Positions 26,207 to 36,291 are shown, counted from the stretch's first letter. The stretch is 64,000 nucleotides of DNA from Thorsellia kenyensis (GCF_042432445.1 NZ_JBHLXE010000100.1:124001-188000); one strand, 5' to 3'. Notes: generated by a model from the letters alone, not told the origin. Made by a program: numbers and translations.

Positions 26207-27943
26207 TTAGTTCCCCTCACTACTTAATGTATTTTCTGTTTTGCTCAGCCACATTTCATTCATCGAGCCACCTCTTATTTGCATTGGATAAACATGTTCT
26301 TTCTCATCTGTAATGATATCAACAAAAACTAATTTATCTTTATAGCTTAATGCTTCCTTAAGCTTAGGCTCTAATTCTTCAGGCGTATTGATTTGGATAC
26401 CTACATGCCCGTAAGCCTCAGCTAGCTTGATAAAATCTGGTAATGAATCCATATAAGAGTGAGAATGGCGACCCGAATAAATCATATCTTGCCACTGTTT
26501 AACCATTCCTAAATAACGGTTATTTAAATTAAGTACTATGACAGGTAAATTATACTGTAATGCTGTTGAAAGTTCTTGAATGTTCATTTGTATACTTCCA
26601 TCCCCAGTAACACACACAACAGTTTTTTCTGGAAAGGCTAATTTTACTCCAAGTGCAGCAGGTAAACCAAATCCCATAGTGCCAAGTCCACCCGAATTAA
26701 TCCAGCGTCTTGGCTTATCAAATGGATAATAAAGAGCCGCAAACATTTGGTGTTGTCCCACATCAGAAGTCACATAGGCATCACCTTTTGTGAGTTTGTA
26801 GATCATTTCAATTGCAGCTTGAGGTTTCGTAATTTGCATGTTTCTGTCAAATTCTAAGCACTTCTTAGCACGCCACTCTTCAATTTTTTCCCACCAGTGA
26901 TTTATTGCTTTTGTATTTTGTTCTTTTTCTAGTTCATCAAGTACTTCAATCACTTTAATTAATACATTTTTTGCATCACCAACAATAGGAATATGTGCCG
27001 TTACAGTTTTAGAAATTGATGTAGGATCGATATCAATGTGTATAACAGTAGCATTTGGGCAATATTTTTCTAAATTGTTTGTGGTTCTATCATCAAACCT
27101 CACTCCCACAGCAAATATAACATCTGCTTCATGCATCGTCATGTTTGCCTCATAGGTCCCATGCATTCCTAGCATTCCCACACTATTTTTATGTGTAGCA
27201 GGAAACGCACCTAATCCCATCAATGAACTGGCAACTGGAATTCTAAATTGTTCAGAAAGTTTAATAAGCTTTGCATGTACTCCAGCAGCTATTGCGCCAC
27301 CACCTATATACATAACAGGTTGTTTAGCCTCGATTAAAGTCTGTGCAGCACGTTTAATTTGTCCCTTATGCCCTTGCACAGTAGGGTTATACGAACGAAG
27401 TTTTACTGATTTAGGATAACTATAAGGGAATTTAGTAGCTGGATTTACTGTATCTTTAGGTATGTCAATCACAACAGGACCTGGTCTTCCTGTTGACGCA
27501 ATATAAAAAGCTTTTTTAATTATCTCTGGGATCTCTTCTGCATGCTTAACCATAAAACTGTGTTTAACAATAGGACGAGAAATACCGACCATATCACACT
27601 CTTGGAATGCATCATAACCTATTAATGAACTAGGCACCTGACCTGAAATGACCACAAGTGGTATTGAATCCATATATGCAGTTGCAATTCCAGTGATTGC
27701 ATTTGTGGCACCAGGCCCTGAAGTTACTAGTACTACCCCAACGTCACCTGTCGCTCTTGCATACCCATCAGCCATATGAACCGCAGCTTGTTCATGTCGT
27801 ACGAGTATATGATCTATACCACCTACGGTATGTATTGCATCATAAATATCTAGAACGGCACCACCTGGGTAACCAAACATATATTTCACACCTTGATCGG
27901 CAAGCGATCTTACTAACATTTCACCGCCTGATAGCATTTCCAT
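26207..27943 (-). CDS. ilvI: Acetolactate synthase III, large catalytic subunit
   Basis: The thiamine-diphosphate enzyme that condenses two pyruvates, or pyruvate and 2-oxobutyrate, at the start of valine, leucine and isoleucine synthesis. The 578 residues include the N-terminal catalytic region VRHEQAAVHMADGYARATG with the catalytic Glu, SGPGATNAITGIA, and the C-terminal ThDP motif GDGSIQMNIQEL ending in NLNNRYLG. It forms an operon with ilvH. In E. coli ilvIH is activated by Lrp. The 75-base region between the ihfB terminator and ilvI gives no clear Lrp site by eye. Confidence 0.97.
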   Translation of the reverse strand: MEMLSGGEMLVRSLADQGVKYMFGYPGGAVLDIYDAIHTVGGIDHILVRHEQAAVHMADGYARATGDVGVVLVTSGPGATNAITGIATAYMDSIPLVVISGQVPSSLIGYDAFQECDMVGISRPIVKHSFMVKHAEEIPEIIKKAFYIASTGRPGPVVIDIPKDTVNPATKFPYSYPKSVKLRSYNPTVQGHKGQIKRAAQTLIEAKQPVMYIGGGAIAAGVHAKLIKLSEQFRIPVASSLMGLGAFPATHKNSVGMLGMHGTYEANMTMHEADVIFAVGVRFDDRTTNNLEKYCPNATVIHIDIDPTSISKTVTAHIPIVGDAKNVLIKVIEVLDELEKEQNTKAINHWWEKIEEWRAKKCLEFDRNMQITKPQAAIEMIYKLTKGDAYVTSDVGQHQMFAALYYPFDKPRRWINSGGLGTMGFGLPAALGVKLAFPEKTVVCVTGDGSIQMNIQELSTALQYNLPVIVLNLNNRYLGMVKQWQDMIYSGRHSHSYMDSLPDFIKLAEAYGHVGIQINTPEELEPKLKEALSYKDKLVFVDIITDEKEHVYPMQIRGGSMNEMWLSKTENTLSSEGN

Positions 27944-28018
27944 TGATATACACCTCTAAATGATATTAATTCTGGCTGTTGAATCCTTTATTAAAAATTC
28001 ATCCTTGCTGATTTTTAT

Positions 28019-28071
28019 AAAAAAACACCCTAGTAATTAACTTAAATTATGTAAGCTAATAACTAGGGTGT
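28019..28071 (-). terminator. Intrinsic terminator after ihfB
   Basis: On the minus strand ACACCCTAGT and ACTAGGGTGT form a perfect 10-bp stem with a 27-base loop, followed by seven T. It lies 20 bases past the ihfB stop and separates rpsA-ihfB from ilvIH. Confidence 0.85.
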
Positions 28072-28090
28072 CTCATGCAAAAACTGATAT

Positions 28091-28375
28091 TTAATTGATT
28101 GTATTAACTCTCTCACGTAATTCTTTCCCAGGTTTGAAATGAGGCAAGAACTTATGATCTAATTTAACTTTATCACCAGTTTTTGGATTCCTTGCTAAGC
28201 GTGGTGCTCTGTGATGGATACTAAAACTACCGAAACCGCGAATTTCAATCCTTTCACCGGATGCTAGGGTTGCAGACATCAATTCTAATATCTCTTTCAC
28301 AGAGTTTTCCGTATCTAAAACATTTATGCCACTAAATTGAATTACTAAATGTTCAATTAACTCAGATTTTGTCAT
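28091..28375 (-). CDS. ihfB: Integration host factor subunit beta
   Basis: A DNA-bending nucleoid protein that acts as a heterodimer with IhfA. From ATG 28375 it has 94 residues, the usual length. Family features are MTKSELIEHL at the start, GERIEIRGFGSFSIHHR in the beta arm and the RNPKTGDKV loop with the intercalating proline region. The longer frame to 28423 lacks family similarity, while GAGG lies nine bases before the chosen ATG. It follows rpsA as in E. coli, with a strong hairpin in the 93-base gap. Confidence 0.97.
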   Translation of the reverse strand: MTKSELIEHLVIQFSGINVLDTENSVKEILELMSATLASGERIEIRGFGSFSIHHRAPRLARNPKTGDKVKLDHKFLPHFKPGKELRERVNTIN

Positions 28376-28401
28376 CGTGATTATCCTCAAATTTAATAAA
28401 C

Positions 28402-28431
28402 TATAGTAGATGCTATAAAGCATCTACTATA
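28402..28431 (-). repeat. Strong hairpin between rpsA and ihfB
   Basis: TATAGTAGATGC (28402-28413) and GCATCTACTATA (28420-28431) form a perfect 12-bp stem with a six-base loop. On the minus strand it is followed by GTTTATTAAATTT, which is not a clean T-run. It could be a partial terminator that lowers ihfB expression relative to rpsA, or a 3' end-protecting or processing structure. It ends 26 bases before the ihfB start. Confidence 0.75.
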
Positions 28432-28468
28432 AAAATCAGGGTAATATCTTAAACTTAAATTTTAAAAA

Positions 28469-30139
28469 TTAACCTTTTGCAGCTTTGAACGCTTCAGCCA
28501 TAGCATTTGTAGAAGGAGCTTCTTCTGCTTTAGTATTAACACTTGCAATAGCTTCTTTTTCTTCAGCATCATCTTTTGCTTTAACAGAAAGTGTTACAAC
28601 GCGATTTTTACGGTCAACACCAGTAAATTTCGCTTCAAGGGTATCACCTACGTTAACAACTGTTGTAGCATCTTCAACTTTATCTTTAGATATGTCAGCT
28701 GCACGGATATAACCTTCAACACCATCAGCTAATTGTACTGTTGCACCTTTAGCATCAACTGCAGTGATTGTGCCCGAAACAACTTCACCTTTCTTAGTAG
28801 CTGAAACATAGTTATTGAATGGGTCTTCATTAAGTTGTTTTATTCCTAATGAAATACGCTCACGCTCAGCATCAACCTGAAGAACTACAGCAGCAATTTC
28901 ATCACCTTTCTTGTAATCTTTAACCGCATCTTCGCCTGTAGCATTCCAAGAGATATCAGATAAATGAACTAAGCCATCAATTCCACCTTCAAGACCAATA
29001 AAGATACCGAAGTCAGTGATTGATTTAATTTTACCTTCAACACGATCGCCTTTGTTAAATGTCTCTGCAAAATGTAACCAAGGGTTAGTTTTACATTGTT
29101 TTAGACCTAAAGAAATACGGCGACGCTCTTCATCAATTTCTAAAACCATTACTTCAACTGTGTCACCTAAGTTAACGACCTTAGAAGGATGAATGTTTTT
29201 ATTTGTCCAATCCATTTCTGAAACGTGAACTAGGCCTTCAACACCCTCTTCAATCTCAACAAAACAACCATAATCTGTCAAGTTACTGACTTTACCTGTT
29301 AGACGTGAATCAACTGGGTAACGACGTGCAATTGATAACCATGGATCTTCGCCTAACTGTTTTAAGCCTAAAGAAACACGTGTACGATCACGATCGAATT
29401 TTAATACTTTAACAGTAACTTCTTCACCTACTGTTACAACTTCGCTTGGATGTTTGACACGTTTCCACGCCATATCAGTGATATGAAGTAAACCATCAAC
29501 ACCACCTAAATCAACGAATGCACCGTAATCAGTTAAGTTTTTAACGATACCTTTAACTTCTGCGCCTTCTTGTAAATTCTCAAGAACTTGGTCGCGCTCA
29601 GCGGTACTTTCTGATTCAATAACAGCACGACGAGAAACAACAACGTTATTACGTTTTTGATCTAGTTTGATAACTTTGAATTCTAATTCTTTACCTTCAA
29701 GGTGTAGTGTGTCACGCACTGGACGAACATCTACTAATGAACCAGGTAAGAATGCACGAATACCGTTTAACTCAACTGTGAATCCACCTTTAACTTTGCC
29801 ATTGATTAGACCAATAACAGTTTCAGCATCATTGTGAGCTTTTTCTAGTACAATCCAAGACTCATGGCGTTTTGCTTTTTCACGAGATAAAATTGTTTCA
29901 CCAAATCCATCTTCAATTGCATCAAGAGCAACATCGATTTCATCACCAACTTCTACTTCTAATTCGCCTTGGGCATTTTTGAACTGTTCAACAGGGATAG
30001 CAGATTCAGATTTAAGGCCAGCATCAACAAAAACAACATCTTTGTTAATACCAACAACTTTACCTTTTACGATTGTACCAGGACGCGTTTCAACAACTTT
30101 TAGCGATTCTTCAAACAGTTGAGCAAAATTTTCAGTCAT
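28469..30139 (-). CDS. rpsA: 30S ribosomal protein S1
   Basis: An RNA-binding ribosomal protein that helps load mRNAs, especially ones with weak ribosome binding sites. The 556 residues (E. coli 557) hold six S1 repeats. The first two are diverged and ribosome-binding; the next four have typical VxNLTDYGAFVDLGGVDGLLH-like cores, for example near residues 195, 280, 367 and 453. The C-terminal tail is Ala/Glu-rich. The ATG at 30139 has only GAAG nine bases upstream, a weak site. This is typical of rpsA, whose translation start is autoregulated by S1. Confidence 0.98.
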   Translation of the reverse strand: MTENFAQLFEESLKVVETRPGTIVKGKVVGINKDVVFVDAGLKSESAIPVEQFKNAQGELEVEVGDEIDVALDAIEDGFGETILSREKAKRHESWIVLEKAHNDAETVIGLINGKVKGGFTVELNGIRAFLPGSLVDVRPVRDTLHLEGKELEFKVIKLDQKRNNVVVSRRAVIESESTAERDQVLENLQEGAEVKGIVKNLTDYGAFVDLGGVDGLLHITDMAWKRVKHPSEVVTVGEEVTVKVLKFDRDRTRVSLGLKQLGEDPWLSIARRYPVDSRLTGKVSNLTDYGCFVEIEEGVEGLVHVSEMDWTNKNIHPSKVVNLGDTVEVMVLEIDEERRRISLGLKQCKTNPWLHFAETFNKGDRVEGKIKSITDFGIFIGLEGGIDGLVHLSDISWNATGEDAVKDYKKGDEIAAVVLQVDAERERISLGIKQLNEDPFNNYVSATKKGEVVSGTITAVDAKGATVQLADGVEGYIRAADISKDKVEDATTVVNVGDTLEAKFTGVDRKNRVVTLSVKAKDDAEEKEAIASVNTKAEEAPSTNAMAEAFKAAKG

Positions 30140-30586
30140 ATTAATAATCTTCAGTATATATAGGTTAACAGCCAGCAGGCATCCTGCCGCTTGGGGTTGT
30201 GAAAAGAAGTTTAATCATCAGCATCCGTGCAAAACGAATAATTTCGTCCTTTTTGTGAGTTTTATTAACACAAATGATAATTAAACGGTTAAGTCAAAGA
30301 CTGATAAAACAGCACTTAAATCCTATCTAAAAGTTTGAGCGCTGCTATTCAAACTCAAAGACACTACATCTCGCAGATCTAAGGAATTATGAGTAATTGC
30401 AGTCTTTCAATTACCCAAAACAAATATTTACTCCGTAAATGATATTTTATTTAAGCTCTCTTACAGCCTAAATCATTTAACGGCATAGAAATTTAACACT
30501 TTTTGACCATTAAAACAAGTTAATATATGAGTATGAACACATAATTCCTCACACTTTACAAAACCCGTTAAATTTTGTACAGATGC
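30140..30586 (-). promoter_or_regulatory. rpsA upstream region and putative autoregulatory leader
   Basis: These 447 bases hold no gene. Close to rpsA, GCAGG and CCTGC form a tight hairpin (30175-30187) about 36 bases before the start codon. With the weak GAAG ribosome binding site, this resembles the structured translation-initiation region of E. coli rpsA. A candidate promoter on the minus strand is TTGTTT, 17 bases, TAAATT, near 30490-30518. A weak hairpin GTTTGA/TCAAAC lies near 30337-30358. None of these is tested. The region is unusually long for the cmk-rpsA gap and may contain more structure than I can resolve by eye. Confidence 0.5.
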
Positions 30587-31267
30587 TCAACCCAATTTTC
30601 CTTCTACGAAGTTAAGTGCTTTTTTAAACACTTCATCAATCCTAAGTGAAGTTGTATCAATGACTAATGCATCCTCGGCTGGAACCAAAGGAGCTATCGT
30701 ACGCGTTCTATCCCTAATATCTCGTTGAATAATATCATCTAAAACAGTATGATAATTAAAACTTAGGCCTCGTTCTTTTAGTTGATTCACTCGTCTTAAT
30801 GCTCTAGCTTCACTGCTCGCATCAATAAACAATTTTGCAAAAGCTTTTGGAAATACTACCGTTCCCATATCCCGCCCATCGGCTACTAATCCTGGTAATT
30901 TAGCAAAATCGATTTGCTTTTGTAACAGTTGTTCTCTAACTTTAGGCAGTGCAGCTATTTTAGATGCTAATGTACCTACATGTTCAGCCCTAATTAATTC
31001 TGATACATCCTGCTTAGAGAGCAGAACCTGCACTTTTTGTGTTTTTGAACCAAAGCAGACGTCCATCGCTTGCGCAAATTGAACAATCTCATCCTCTAAG
31101 GCATCTTGTTCATCATTTTGAATTAAATAAAGGGCAAGCACCCTATAAATAGCACCTGAGTCTAATAAATGAAACCCAAAGTGATTTGCTAAAGATTGGC
31201 TCAACGTGCCCTTACCCACACCACTTGGTCCATCAACAGTAATTATTTTTATTTCTGAATTAATCAT
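30587..31267 (-). CDS. cmk: Cytidylate kinase
   Basis: It phosphorylates CMP and dCMP to the diphosphates with ATP. The 226 residues start with ITVDGPSGVGKGTLS (P-loop about 13-21). They contain HLLDSGAIYRVLAL, ADGRDMGTVVFP and the lid region RDIRDRTRTIAPLVPAEDA. The order aroA-cmk-rpsA is as in E. coli. It starts 10 bases after the aroA stop, so the two are probably one operon. Confidence 0.98.
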   Translation of the reverse strand: MINSEIKIITVDGPSGVGKGTLSQSLANHFGFHLLDSGAIYRVLALYLIQNDEQDALEDEIVQFAQAMDVCFGSKTQKVQVLLSKQDVSELIRAEHVGTLASKIAALPKVREQLLQKQIDFAKLPGLVADGRDMGTVVFPKAFAKLFIDASSEARALRRVNQLKERGLSFNYHTVLDDIIQRDIRDRTRTIAPLVPAEDALVIDTTSLRIDEVFKKALNFVEGKLG

Positions 31268-31277
31268 CTTAGCCCCT

Positions 31278-32579
31278 TTATTTGTTACTAAATTGAGCTA
31301 ATTTTAAAAACTCTTCAAAGTAAGTAGGGAATGTTTTACTAGTACATTTAGGATCATTAATAATAACAGCCGTATCAGAAAGCGCCACTAAAGAAAAACA
31401 CATGGCCATTCTATGATCGTTATAAGTATCAATCTCAGCAATAGTGAATTTATTTGGAGGAGTAATATGAATAAAATCTTCTCCTTCTTCAACCAAGGCG
31501 CCTACTTTTCTTAGCTCAGTTGCCATAGCAAACAACCTATCGGTTTCCTTTACCCGCCAGTTATAGATATTAGTTATTTTGGTAGGACCTTTAGCAAATA
31601 AAGCTGTTGTTGCAATAGTCATCGCCGCATCAGGAATATGATTTAAATCCATATCAATGCCCTCTAAATCATTCACCTCAGATTCAATATAATCATCACC
31701 CCAGGTAATTTTTGCCCCCATTTTTTCAAGCACTGCTGCAAATTGTGTGTCACCTTGGACACTATTTTTGCCTATACCCGTGACTCGGACTTTCCCTCCT
31801 TTTATTGCCCCAGCAGCTAAGAAATAGGATGCAGATGAGGCATCACCTTCAACAAGATATTTACCCGGAGAAACATAGCGCTGATTACCCTCAATTACAA
31901 ATTCTGTATAATTATTATTTTGAACATGAATACCAAAGGTTTGCATCATATGCAACGTGATATCAATATAAGGTTTAGAAACTAATTCCCCTTTTATTTT
32001 AATGATGGTCTTATTTTTAGCTAAAGGCGTCATCATAAGTAATGCCGTTAGAAATTGACTTGAGATTGTACCATCGACATGAATCCTGCCGCCTTCGAAG
32101 CCTCCGGTTAATTTAATTGGAGGATACCCATGAGTTTCTAAGTATTCAATTGAAGCACCGCCTTCTTTAAGTGAATCAACTAAATGTAAAATGGGACGCT
32201 CTTTCATTCTCGGTTCACCAGTCAAAATAATCTCCGGATGAGAGCCTAAGCAAAGTACTGCAGTGAGTGGACGTATGGCTGTACCTGCATTCCCAAGATA
32301 AATTTCTAACGCTTGTGTTTGGTTATGAGTCAATATACCGTTCATTCCCTCAACTACACATGTTTTTTTATCTTCACTTATTGAAAAATTCACCCCTAGT
32401 TGGGTTAAAGCCCCTAACATGTAACGAACATCATCACTATCTAATAAATTAGTTATAGTGGTTTTACCATCTGCTAAGGCTGCTAACAGTAACGCTCTGT
32501 TTGAAATACTCTTAGAACCAGGCAAGTTAATTGTCCCTGAAATATGCGCAATTGGCTCTAATTTAATAAACTCACCCAT
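31278..32579 (-). CDS. aroA: 3-phosphoshikimate 1-carboxyvinyltransferase (EPSP synthase)
   Basis: The sixth step of the shikimate pathway, joining PEP to shikimate 3-phosphate. The 433 residues show LPGSKSISNRALLLAALADG near the N terminus, LGNAGTAIRPLTA (PEP site), GDASSASYFLAAGAI, and the C-terminal NWRVKETDRLFAM and DHRMAMCFSLVAL. The glyphosate-sensitive class I motif GNAGTAIRP is intact. It is the first gene of aroA-cmk, with 133 bases between it and the recC stop. Confidence 0.98.
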   Translation of the reverse strand: MGEFIKLEPIAHISGTINLPGSKSISNRALLLAALADGKTTITNLLDSDDVRYMLGALTQLGVNFSISEDKKTCVVEGMNGILTHNQTQALEIYLGNAGTAIRPLTAVLCLGSHPEIILTGEPRMKERPILHLVDSLKEGGASIEYLETHGYPPIKLTGGFEGGRIHVDGTISSQFLTALLMMTPLAKNKTIIKIKGELVSKPYIDITLHMMQTFGIHVQNNNYTEFVIEGNQRYVSPGKYLVEGDASSASYFLAAGAIKGGKVRVTGIGKNSVQGDTQFAAVLEKMGAKITWGDDYIESEVNDLEGIDMDLNHIPDAAMTIATTALFAKGPTKITNIYNWRVKETDRLFAMATELRKVGALVEEGEDFIHITPPNKFTIAEIDTYNDHRMAMCFSLVALSDTAVIINDPKCTSKTFPTYFEEFLKLAQFSNK

Positions 32580-32712
32580 CTTATCCTCTCTAAAAAAGTA
32601 TTGAACATTATATTCTTTGGTTTTTAATTGGTTCTATTGTTTTATAATAGCAACAACCGTTTTTGTTAAAGGAAACCTGCAAATTTCTATTGTTTTTCCA
32701 CTATAAAATTAT

Positions 32713-35700
32713 CTATTTTTCCAAATATTCAAAAAGTGTGCTAAATATTGCCCCGCTAAAATAATGAAGCTTATTATCAATTTCTTCTTGGACTTCCTGA
32801 CTAGATTGTTCAAGCACTCTTTTCACATAAACATTTTTTTTATCATTATCATGCATTGAAATTTGAAATACTTCATCATTTAGATTGTCTGCATCATTGC
32901 CATTTTTTTGTTTTTTCCCATTTTCTATAGCGATAGCAGCGCAACTGTCTGGTAAGCAAAAACAGATATCTTTATGACCTAAATAGAAATATTTAATCAG
33001 TTTCAGTAATTCTAGCGCAGCAGAATTTTTATCTATGTATCTAAATTGTTTAATTTGAATTTCATTTTTTTTGGACTCAACCCCTATCATGGTTGAATAA
33101 TATCCTTCTTGTTCATATTGAATGCGTGTGAATTCATCTAAGCATAAACAGTATAATAAATGTTTTATCCAAAACGTAAAATAGTATTTTGCACTATATG
33201 AACCGACTCGCCATTCGACTAATCCATGTTCCTTATAAGTAACAAGCCAACCTTCAATCCGTTCAAATAGAGATAGATCTTTATCTAATGGTAATATCTG
33301 TTTGAGTTGTTCATTTTTTTCATCTAAATCATTCATCCACTTAAATAATTGTGCTTTAGACAAATTAATTTCCATATTAACTTGCTTAGCCGAGAGTATT
33401 TCTCTATCTAAATTGAATCTCTGTGTTAATTCTAGATGCAAATCTCTGACACTCTTTAGAATTTTACTAACGGCTTTATTCGCTGCAGCATTAGCAGGTA
33501 ACCCTCCTTGGGCCTTTAAAATGGAGCTAATATCTTCTTCGGTCTTTCCTGCCATTAAATAATCAAAAGCATACTTCTTCAATTCATAAAATTCTAATGA
33601 ATCTGGCGTTTGAAATGGCTCAACCGTTTGAAACTTACTACTCTGCTCATTAAAATATAGCCCAAGGACCACTTTAAAAAAGTAGTCGACTGGTTGACTG
33701 TAAAATCTTACTAGATTATCTAGATTAATTATTTCATTCAGTTCTGACTCAGGGAAATGAATCGATTGATTGAATTCAGAAAGCGAAGTATCATTTTTTA
33801 ACAGTTCAAACCACTCTTTAGCAAAACTCAAATAGGTTACTTTATTATGCTGACTTGGCTCATTATTTTCTTGTGCAGATATGAGAAAATTATCTAGTGA
33901 ATAAGGAACTCTTGGATGAACTGTGATGAAATAATCACGCATTTTTAGTTTACTTGCATCTAAATTTAGTGTTCTATACGGTTCAATAACATAACTTTGT
34001 GTTAAATAGTCTAACAGTTCATTAACTACCATGGAGGGATTTTTTTCTTCATTGGTGGCTATCGAAATCCCTACATAACTGATATAAATTTTTTGTTCAG
34101 CTGAGAGTATAGATTCTAAAAACAGATACTTATCATCATCACGTCGACTCCTATCTCCAATTTGTTGAGAATATTTCATAAGATCAAAACTGATATTTAC
34201 GACCTTTCTAGGATATAATGACTCACTCATCCCCAATAAGCAAACTTGTTTAAATGGAATAGAGCGCATAGGCATTAAGGTACAAAAGTTAATTTTACCC
34301 GCTAAGAATGGCTGATTAGAAGAGGTATTTTCTAAATTCATAAGCCAAGCGTCAACCAATAAATTTAAGGTGATAGGTTCTTCATAATTCATAACGGAAC
34401 CCACTTGGATCACTCTATTCCATGCATCTATAAGCATCAATAAAATAGCAGTATCTTCTTTGTCAACTGAAACTAAATCATCTAGCATTTCATTAAACAA
34501 TAGTTGCCACTCACTTAGAATAAATTCCCCTGATAGTCTATCTTGCCATTGCATTAATGCCTCAATCAATTCACAAAACTTACCAAGTAGTTGTGGTACC
34601 ATTTGCCCGCCATCATAAGCCAATTTTTCTTGCCAAATGCCACTTTCACTATTTTTAAGTAAACCCAACAACATTCTTTCTAAACCAAAACGCCATGTAT
34701 ATTGTCCTACTGCAGGTAATTCTTGTGCCTGAACCCATTCATCATCTCGCCCCCAGTAGATATGTGTTTTTTCAATCCAATACGTGATTTGTTCTAATTC
34801 ATCACTGCTCATATCGAATTTTTTTAGAAGTGCAGGTGAACTAATTAAGCGAAGTACTTCTTCAACAGTAAATCGGGTTTTAGGTAAATGAAGTAATTGA
34901 GTGGTTAATTCAATGAGTGAATGTGTCGATTTGACACTCCTATCTGCTATTGAAAATGGTAAATATCTTGAAGATGGGGCATTACCAAATATCGCTAGGA
35001 TATAGGGAGCATATAGGGTAATATCTGAAACCATCACTATAACATCTTTTGGTTCTAGCGATTTATTTTGCTCAAATTGCGCTAATAAATAGTCTTGGAG
35101 TACTTCAACTTCTCTTACCATTGAGTGACAAACATGCAAAGAAATAGAATCATCTTTTTCATCAATTAACACTTTAGTCTGGCTAGTCGACAGTTCTTCT
35201 AGTGTCACACCCAACTTTTGTCTATTCTGCAAATGTAAAATATCCGCTTTTAATTGACCAAGTACTGTTTGATTTGACTCTTCAACAAATGCATCAATCT
35301 CTTGAACATATGTTAATTCAGCAAATTGATAAAGTTGCTCCTTGGCTAGTTTACCCCAATTAGCAAGTAATGGGTGAGTTGATTCTAAATCAACTGCTAA
35401 CGCATTAATCACTCCATTATCTTGAATTTTGACGTACTCACTCTCATTAAAGGCAAAATTTTTATATTTGCTAGAAACGCTTTTCCTTGATCTTATTCTA
35501 TTTTTTAAAACGTTCGTCGTGGTTTGTAAATCAGCCCAATAATGACGAGAAGGATTGGTATACATGATATGGACATCGATATGCTTACCTAGCGCCTCAA
35601 GCACATTAATAGATAAAGGAGGTAAGGTGCAAATTCCACAGATAAAAATTCTTTTCGGTAAATTCAATGTTTCTATTGAGGTTTGTTCTAATAATTTAAC

Positions 35701-36291
35701 GAGATCACCATACATTGAAGCACGGTGGTTCAAAAGTGAAGAGCCATGCTCTTTTGCCATAGTTTGAATAATTGTTTGCCATAAAATAGCCTGCCAATCT
35801 TGCACTTCGCCTATGCCATCAATCCTTTGCCCTTTTTCCCATTCCAACATCCAATGGGGGCGATAGACAAGATAATGATCGAACACATCTGCACATTTTA
35901 AAGCCAATTGATGTTTTTTATTCTGATCGTCATCTTCTTGAAGGTACCGAGCAATTGTATTAAATTCTGGTAATGAAAGTAGTGAAGGTAAAACTTTCAT
36001 GACCCACCAAGTAATTGTTAATTTATCAAAAGTCACTTCATTTTGTGTATTATTCTCAAGTACTAACTGATTAAATAACCTCCAAAAAAAACCACTAGGT
36101 AAAGGAAATTCGACATTGGCAAGAATCCCTAATTCTTTGGAAAGCTCTATTTGTAGCCATTTCGCCATTCCTTGACTTTGTACTACAACAATTTCTTTTT
36201 CGAAAGGAGAAGAGAGTGGTGAAGTATCCATGATGTAAGCCATTAAGCTTTTTAATACATCTAATTTATTAGAGTGGTAAATTGTTAACAT
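32713..36291 (-). CDS. recC: Exodeoxyribonuclease V subunit gamma (RecC)
   Basis: The Chi-recognition and scaffold subunit of RecBCD, which processes double-strand breaks. The 1192 residues begin LTIYHSNKLDVLKSLMAYI, closely matching the family start. They contain VVQSQGMAKWLQIELSKELGI and FPLPSGFFWRLF, then a degenerate helicase core (SMVREVEVLQDYLLAQFE; RSIPFKQVCLLGMSESLYPR). The C-terminal dead-nuclease-like domain includes GSYSAKYYFTFWIKHLLYCL. It is about 70 residues longer than E. coli RecC. ATG 36291 has AAGGTG upstream and is preferred over the adjacent TTG. No recB or recD lies beside it, unlike the recC-ptrA-recB-recD cluster of E. coli. Confidence 0.95.
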   Translation of the reverse strand: MLTIYHSNKLDVLKSLMAYIMDTSPLSSPFEKEIVVVQSQGMAKWLQIELSKELGILANVEFPLPSGFFWRLFNQLVLENNTQNEVTFDKLTITWWVMKVLPSLLSLPEFNTIARYLQEDDDQNKKHQLALKCADVFDHYLVYRPHWMLEWEKGQRIDGIGEVQDWQAILWQTIIQTMAKEHGSSLLNHRASMYGDLVKLLEQTSIETLNLPKRIFICGICTLPPLSINVLEALGKHIDVHIMYTNPSRHYWADLQTTTNVLKNRIRSRKSVSSKYKNFAFNESEYVKIQDNGVINALAVDLESTHPLLANWGKLAKEQLYQFAELTYVQEIDAFVEESNQTVLGQLKADILHLQNRQKLGVTLEELSTSQTKVLIDEKDDSISLHVCHSMVREVEVLQDYLLAQFEQNKSLEPKDVIVMVSDITLYAPYILAIFGNAPSSRYLPFSIADRSVKSTHSLIELTTQLLHLPKTRFTVEEVLRLISSPALLKKFDMSSDELEQITYWIEKTHIYWGRDDEWVQAQELPAVGQYTWRFGLERMLLGLLKNSESGIWQEKLAYDGGQMVPQLLGKFCELIEALMQWQDRLSGEFILSEWQLLFNEMLDDLVSVDKEDTAILLMLIDAWNRVIQVGSVMNYEEPITLNLLVDAWLMNLENTSSNQPFLAGKINFCTLMPMRSIPFKQVCLLGMSESLYPRKVVNISFDLMKYSQQIGDRSRRDDDKYLFLESILSAEQKIYISYVGISIATNEEKNPSMVVNELLDYLTQSYVIEPYRTLNLDASKLKMRDYFITVHPRVPYSLDNFLISAQENNEPSQHNKVTYLSFAKEWFELLKNDTSLSEFNQSIHFPESELNEIINLDNLVRFYSQPVDYFFKVVLGLYFNEQSSKFQTVEPFQTPDSLEFYELKKYAFDYLMAGKTEEDISSILKAQGGLPANAAANKAVSKILKSVRDLHLELTQRFNLDREILSAKQVNMEINLSKAQLFKWMNDLDEKNEQLKQILPLDKDLSLFERIEGWLVTYKEHGLVEWRVGSYSAKYYFTFWIKHLLYCLCLDEFTRIQYEQEGYYSTMIGVESKKNEIQIKQFRYIDKNSAALELLKLIKYFYLGHKDICFCLPDSCAAIAIENGKKQKNGNDADNLNDEVFQISMHDNDKKNVYVKRVLEQSSQEVQEEIDNKLHYFSGAIFSTLFEYLEK

